A stretch of 64,000 nucleotides of DNA, from assembly GCF_007830315.1 (NCBI RefSeq), contig NZ_VLKJ01000002.1:248001-312000 (forward strand), written 5' to 3'. This document shows, in pieces, positions 60,030-64,000 of this stretch. Position numbers and translations under genes: made by a program. Every line of letters begins with the position of its first letter. The first letter of the stretch is position 1. The DNA comes from Novosphingobium taihuense. GTDB lineage: Bacteria > Pseudomonadota > Alphaproteobacteria > Sphingomonadales > Sphingomonadaceae. The notes below the pieces were generated by a model. It worked only from the letters and a program-made list of their open reading frames with translations. It was not told the DNA's origin and made no database searches.

Positions 60030-61442
60030 ATGGCGGTGCGCTTCCTCCTTGATGGTGATGTGATCGAGATTGCCGACTGCGATCCTACGGGCACGCTGCT
60101 GGATTACCTGCGCGGGGCCCTGCGCAGGACCGGCACCAAGGAAGGTTGCGCCGAGGGGGATTGCGGGGCCTGCACGGTTCTGGTGGGCGAACCTGAGGGC
60201 GCCGACGTTCAGTGGCGGGCGGTCAATGCCTGCATCGCGTTTCTGCCAATGCTGCACGGCAAGACATTGATGACAGTGGAGAGTCTCGGCGTTGGCGGAG
60301 CGCTCAATCCACTGCAATCCTGCATGGCGGCCAACGGCAGTTCCCAGTGCGGGTTCTGCACGCCGGGGTTCGTTATGTCGCTGCATGGGCGGGCGATTGG
60401 CGCTTTGGGGAGCGAGTTGCCGGTAGCCGATGTGATCGCGGGCAACCTGTGCCGCTGCACTGGGTACGGGCCGATCCTTGAAGCGGGCGAGAACGTCTCG
60501 CAGATTGCGCAGGATGATGCGGATGTGGCGGCGGCGCTGTCCGGATTGGGCGGTGATGCCAGCGGGACGTTCGGAGGACGGCAGTGGTTCGCGCCGCGCT
60601 CTTCGCAGGCTCTGGCCGACATTCTGGCGGCGCATCCCGATGCCCGGATCGTGGCGGGGGCAACCGATGTCGGTCTGTGGGTGACCAAGGGCCTGCGCGA
60701 TCTGGAAACGGTGGTGTTCATCGGCGATGTGGCCGATCTCAAGGGCATCGAGGAAACGCCCGAGGGCCTGCGTCTGGGGGCGGCGGTGCGCTATGCCGAG
60801 GCTCATCCTGCGATGGCGCGGCTGCATCCGGATCTGGGCGAGTTGGTGCGGCGCATCGGCGGATTGCAGGTGCGCAACTCCGCTACGGTCTGCGGCAATA
60901 TCGCCAATGGCTCGCCCATCGGTGACGGGCCGCCAGCGCTGATCGCGTTGGGGGCCGAGTTGACGCTGCGCTCTGCGGCGGGGCGGCGGACCTTGCCGCT
61001 GGAGGACTATTTCCTCGATTACGGCAAGCAGGACCGCCAGCCCGGCGAGTTTGTCGAAAGCGTGTTCGTGCCGCGCCCTGCAGCCGGTGCGGTGGTGCAC
61101 ATTTCCAAGCTCTCGCGGCGGTTCGACAGCGATATTTCCGCGGTGCTGGGAGCCTTTGCGCTGACGGTGGAGCAGGGCACGATCACCGCGGTGCGGGTGG
61201 CTTTCGGCGGCATGGCGGCGACCCCCCGGCGCGCGTCCGGATGCGAGGCGGCGCTGGTGGTGCAGCCGTTCGTGGAGGCGACGATTGCCGCTGCGGCAGA
61301 GGCCTTGCGCGGGGACTTCCAGCCTTTGACCGACGTGCGCGGGACGTCTGCCTATCGCATCGAGGCGGCGGCGGCGCTGCTGTGGCGGTTGTGGCATCGC
61401 GAGCAGGGCACTGCCGTCTCGGTTCTCGACGTGGAGGCCTGA
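60030..61442 (+). CDS. xdhA: xanthine dehydrogenase small subunit (FeS/FAD)
   Basis: A 470-aa XdhA with two N-terminal [2Fe-2S] clusters (GCAEGDCGACTV; QCGFCTPGF and NLCRCTGYGPI) and a C-terminal FAD domain (RIVAGATDVGLWVTKG, GLQVRNSATVCGNIANGSP). It transfers electrons from the Mo subunit to NAD or another acceptor. Directly followed by xdhB with overlap. Confidence 0.94.
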   Translation: MAVRFLLDGDVIEIADCDPTGTLLDYLRGALRRTGTKEGCAEGDCGACTVLVGEPEGADVQWRAVNACIAFLPMLHGKTLMTVESLGVGGALNPLQSCMAANGSSQCGFCTPGFVMSLHGRAIGALGSELPVADVIAGNLCRCTGYGPILEAGENVSQIAQDDADVAAALSGLGGDASGTFGGRQWFAPRSSQALADILAAHPDARIVAGATDVGLWVTKGLRDLETVVFIGDVADLKGIEETPEGLRLGAAVRYAEAHPAMARLHPDLGELVRRIGGLQVRNSATVCGNIANGSPIGDGPPALIALGAELTLRSAAGRRTLPLEDYFLDYGKQDRQPGEFVESVFVPRPAAGAVVHISKLSRRFDSDISAVLGAFALTVEQGTITAVRVAFGGMAATPRRASGCEAALVVQPFVEATIAAAAEALRGDFQPLTDVRGTSAYRIEAAAALLWRLWHREQGTAVSVLDVEA

Positions 61443-63748
61443 TGATGGCAGACGCCGATCCGCTCTGGCCTGCAGGCACAATGCCTTCGAACCCGCATGA
61501 CAGTGCGCACCTCCATGTCGCAGGGCTGGCTCGATACGTGGATGATGAGCCGGAAGCGACGGGCATGTTGCATCTCGCGTTCGGGCTTTCGAGCCAGGCG
61601 CGGGCGCTGATCGTGGGTATGGACCTCTCGGAAGTGCGCGCCTTTCCGGGCGTGGTGGGGGTCTATGTTGCAGGCGACATACCCGGCGAAAACAACGTCG
61701 GCCCCATCGCCCATGATGACCGCGTGCTGGCCGATGGCGAGGTTGTCAGCCATGGGCAGCCGGTGTTCCTCGTGGCTGCAGAAACGCGGATGGCAGCGCG
61801 CAAGGCGGCGCGGCTGGGGCGGATAGACTATGCGCCGCTGGACCCCGCGATCACCGTGGCGCAGGCACGGGCGGCGGATGCGCGGATCGAGGCGGATCAG
61901 CGCATGGCGCAGGGCGATGCTGATGCTGCACTGGATGCTGCGCAACATCGGCTTGCCGGAAAGCTAAGGATCGGGGCGCAGGATCACTTCTATCTGGAAG
62001 GGCAGGTTGTCCATGCGCGGGCGGGGGAGGACGGGCAGATCCACGTCGTCTCCTCGAGCCAGCACCCGAGCGAAGTGCAGCACCTTGTCGCGCTTTTGCT
62101 GAACAAGCCCAGCGCCGACGTGACCGTGGAAGTGCGGCGCATGGGCGGGGCATTCGGGGGCAAGGAAAGCCAGGCCGCGCTTTTCGCCGCCGCTGCCGCG
62201 CTGGTGACGCATCATACCGGGCGACCCGCCAAGTTTCGCTGTGACCGCGATGACGACATGATCGTGACCGGCAAGCGCCACGATTTCGAGGTCGATTACG
62301 AGGCGGGGCATGATGACGAGGGCCGGCTGACCGCGGTCAAGCTGCGCTTCGGCGGGCGCTGCGGCGCGACGATGGACCTCTCGCCCGGCATCAACGACCG
62401 CACGATGTTCCATGCCGACAACTGCTATTTCCTGCCCGATGTCGAGATCGTTTCGGAGCGGCTGAAGACCAACACGGTATCGGCCACGGCCTTTCGCGGC
62501 TTTGGCGGGCCGCAGGGGATGCTGGCGATCGAGCGGGTGTGCGATCACGTGGCGGCGCGGCTGGGGCTCGATCCGCTGGAGGTGCGGGCGCGCAATCTCT
62601 ACGGGCCGGAGCGCGATGTGACGCCCTACGGCATGAAGCTGGAGGACAACATCGCGCCGCAGCTGATCGCGCGGCTGCGCGAGACGTCGCGCTACGATGA
62701 GCGGCGCGGTGCGATTGCCGCGTTCAATGCGGGCAGTCCGGTGCTGAAGAAGGGCATCGCGCTGACGCCCGTGAAGTTCGGGATCAGCTTTACCACCACC
62801 CACCTCAACCAAGCGGGCGCGCTGGTGCATGTCTATGCCGATGGGTCGATCCAGGTGAACCATGGCGGGACCGAGATGGGGCAGGGGCTCTATATCAAGG
62901 TGGCGCAGATCGTGGCCGACGTGTTCGCGGTGCCGGTGGGGCAGGTGCGGATCACCGCGACGCGGACCGACAAGGTGCCCAACACTTCGGCCACGGCGGC
63001 GTCGTCCGGGGCTGACCTCAATGGCATGGCGGCGCACCATGCGGCCATGACGATCCGCGAGCGGATGGCCGCGTTTCTTGGCGGCCTGTTCGGCGGGGAG
63101 GTCGTGTTTACGCAGGACGGCGTCATTGCTGGGGATAAGCGGATGACTTTCGCCGAGGCCGCGCGCAAGTCGCATCTCGGGCGCATATCGCTATCCTCAA
63201 CGGGGTTCTATGCCACGCCCGAGATCGCCTATGACCGTCCCTCGCACAAGGGGCGGCCGTTCTATTACTTCGCCTACGGCGCGGCGGTTTCCGAAGTCGT
63301 GGTCGATACGCTGACCGGCGAGCACAAGGTTCTCAGCGTCGACATCCTGCACGATGTGGGCCGTTCGCTGAACCCGGCGATCGATCGCGGGCAGATCGAG
63401 GGCGGGTTCGTGCAGGGGCAGGGCTGGCTGACCACCGAAGTCGTCGAATGGGACGACAAGGGCCGCCTGCTCAACCATTCGCCCGCGACCTACAAGATCC
63501 CGACCGCTGCGGACCGGCCCAAGCGGCTGCGCATCGACCTGTGGGACGGGGAGAACGTGAAGCCCACGGTGCACCGTTCAAAGGCGGTGGGCGAGCCGCC
63601 GCTGATGCTGGCCAATTCGGTGTTCTGCGCGATCAGCGCCGCGATTGCCGCGACAGCTCCGGATCGGCGCGAGCTGCCACCGCTCGATGCTCCCGCCACG
63701 CCCGAAGCGGTGCTGCGCGCGATTGCGGCGCATAAGGGGGCGGTGTGA
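61442..63748 (+). CDS. xdhB: xanthine dehydrogenase molybdenum subunit
   Basis: A 768-aa molybdopterin-binding xanthine dehydrogenase subunit (GGAFGGKESQAALFAAAAAL, FRGFGGPQGMLAIERV, NHGGTEMGQGLYIKVAQ, ATAASSGADLNG). It oxidises hypoxanthine and xanthine to urate. The start at 61442 overlaps the xdhA stop; XdhC, its maturation partner, follows. Confidence 0.93.
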   Translation: MMADADPLWPAGTMPSNPHDSAHLHVAGLARYVDDEPEATGMLHLAFGLSSQARALIVGMDLSEVRAFPGVVGVYVAGDIPGENNVGPIAHDDRVLADGEVVSHGQPVFLVAAETRMAARKAARLGRIDYAPLDPAITVAQARAADARIEADQRMAQGDADAALDAAQHRLAGKLRIGAQDHFYLEGQVVHARAGEDGQIHVVSSSQHPSEVQHLVALLLNKPSADVTVEVRRMGGAFGGKESQAALFAAAAALVTHHTGRPAKFRCDRDDDMIVTGKRHDFEVDYEAGHDDEGRLTAVKLRFGGRCGATMDLSPGINDRTMFHADNCYFLPDVEIVSERLKTNTVSATAFRGFGGPQGMLAIERVCDHVAARLGLDPLEVRARNLYGPERDVTPYGMKLEDNIAPQLIARLRETSRYDERRGAIAAFNAGSPVLKKGIALTPVKFGISFTTTHLNQAGALVHVYADGSIQVNHGGTEMGQGLYIKVAQIVADVFAVPVGQVRITATRTDKVPNTSATAASSGADLNGMAAHHAAMTIRERMAAFLGGLFGGEVVFTQDGVIAGDKRMTFAEAARKSHLGRISLSSTGFYATPEIAYDRPSHKGRPFYYFAYGAAVSEVVVDTLTGEHKVLSVDILHDVGRSLNPAIDRGQIEGGFVQGQGWLTTEVVEWDDKGRLLNHSPATYKIPTAADRPKRLRIDLWDGENVKPTVHRSKAVGEPPLMLANSVFCAISAAIAATAPDRRELPPLDAPATPEAVLRAIAAHKGAV

Positions 63749-64000
63749 TGGAGTGGATCGAACAGCTCCGCACATTGCCATCGCGCGGCCCCATCGCGAT
63801 GATCAGCGTGCTCGCCACCGAAGGCTCCGCGCCGCGCGGGGCGGGGACGCGGATGCTGGTCACGGCGAGCGGCGAGCATGGCACCATCGGCGGCGGGGCG
63901 CTGGAGTTTCGGGCGGTGGAGCAGGCGCGTGCCGTGCTGGCGCATCCGCCGGGGACGTGGCGGGTGCAGGACTATCCGCTGGGGCCGCTGCTGGGGCAGT
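63748..64000 (+). CDS. xdhC: xanthine dehydrogenase accessory protein XdhC (partial)
   Basis: The first 84 codons of XdhC, cut by the window end. The start ATGGAGTGGATCGAA overlaps the xdhB stop. GSAPRGAGTRMLV and HGTIGGGALEFRAVEQA are typical of XdhC, which loads sulfurated molybdenum cofactor into XdhB. Confidence 0.88.
   Translation, partial: MEWIEQLRTLPSRGPIAMISVLATEGSAPRGAGTRMLVTASGEHGTIGGGALEFRAVEQARAVLAHPPGTWRVQDYPLGPLLGQ

Overview
This window looks like part of a large plasmid or chromid of a sphingomonad (Novosphingobium or a close relative). The evidence is uniformly high GC, a parA-parB-repA replication and partition block, TonB-dependent receptors whose signal peptides and TonB boxes are of the sphingomonad kind, and short ATGA/GTGA overlaps between operon genes. 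No rRNA, tRNA, CRISPR array, transposase or conjugation gene was seen. The organism assignment is inference from gene style, not from a marker gene.

Layout. (1) 1-4.7 kb: parA, parB, four parS-like 18-bp palindromes, a RPA-type repA carrying a fifth palindrome inside its coding sequence, then an iteron region that is probably the replication origin. (2) 4.7-8.7 kb: accessory genes (a plasmid HTH protein, a secreted cyanophycinase-like S51 peptidase, two genes of unknown function). (3) 8.7-12.7 kb: a GMC oxidoreductase divergent from a beta/alpha C-glycoside deglycosidase pair plus a second TIM-barrel protein. (4) 12.8-27.3 kb: a leftward operon of GH31 sulfoquinovosidase-like enzyme, LacI regulator, aldo/keto reductase, SsuD-like flavin monooxygenase, GlpD and GlpK, divergent from a TonB receptor and followed by an MFS transporter, a YeiH-family anion exporter and TspO. 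I read this as an oxygenolytic sulfoquinovosyl-glycerol (sulfo-SMO-type) pathway in which the glycerol half is also salvaged. (5) 27.4-28.9 kb: a second C-glycoside deglycosidase pair. (6) 29.2-37.9 kb: secreted SnoaL-like protein, carboxylesterase, a DUF1592/DUF1552/ankyrin set, cytochrome c-prime and cytochrome b561. (7) 37.9-64 kb: a purine catabolic supercluster. It holds a phosphoribosyltransferase, a LysR regulator, secreted adenosine deaminase, TonB receptor, NUP protein, 8-oxoguanine deaminase, two NCS2-type permeases, a transporter fused to an AtzG-like domain, AtzE/HpxY-like amidase, nucleoside phosphorylase-like protein, HpxW, allantoate amidohydrolase, ureidoglycine aminotransferase, PuuE, HpxZ, UraD, PuuD, UraH, XdhA, XdhB and the start of XdhC.

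How it fits together. The plasmid appears to carry several pathways for scavenging plant- and detritus-derived molecules: C-glycosides, sulfolipid headgroups, esters, and nucleosides or purines. The purine set is nearly complete from nucleoside to oxalate and ammonia. Nucleosides may be imported by the TonB receptor and processed in the periplasm. Xanthine and 8-oxoguanine converge on urate. Urate passes through PuuD, UraH, UraD and PuuE to allantoate, then via ureidoglycine and oxalurate to oxamate and oxalate. The most noteworthy observations are the sulfoquinovose operon with built-in glycerol salvage, the duplicated C-glycoside deglycosidases, the transporter-AtzG fusion directly upstream of its expected amidase partner, a long regulatory motif shared by two purine promoters, and a parS-bearing 50-bp repeat inserted in repA.
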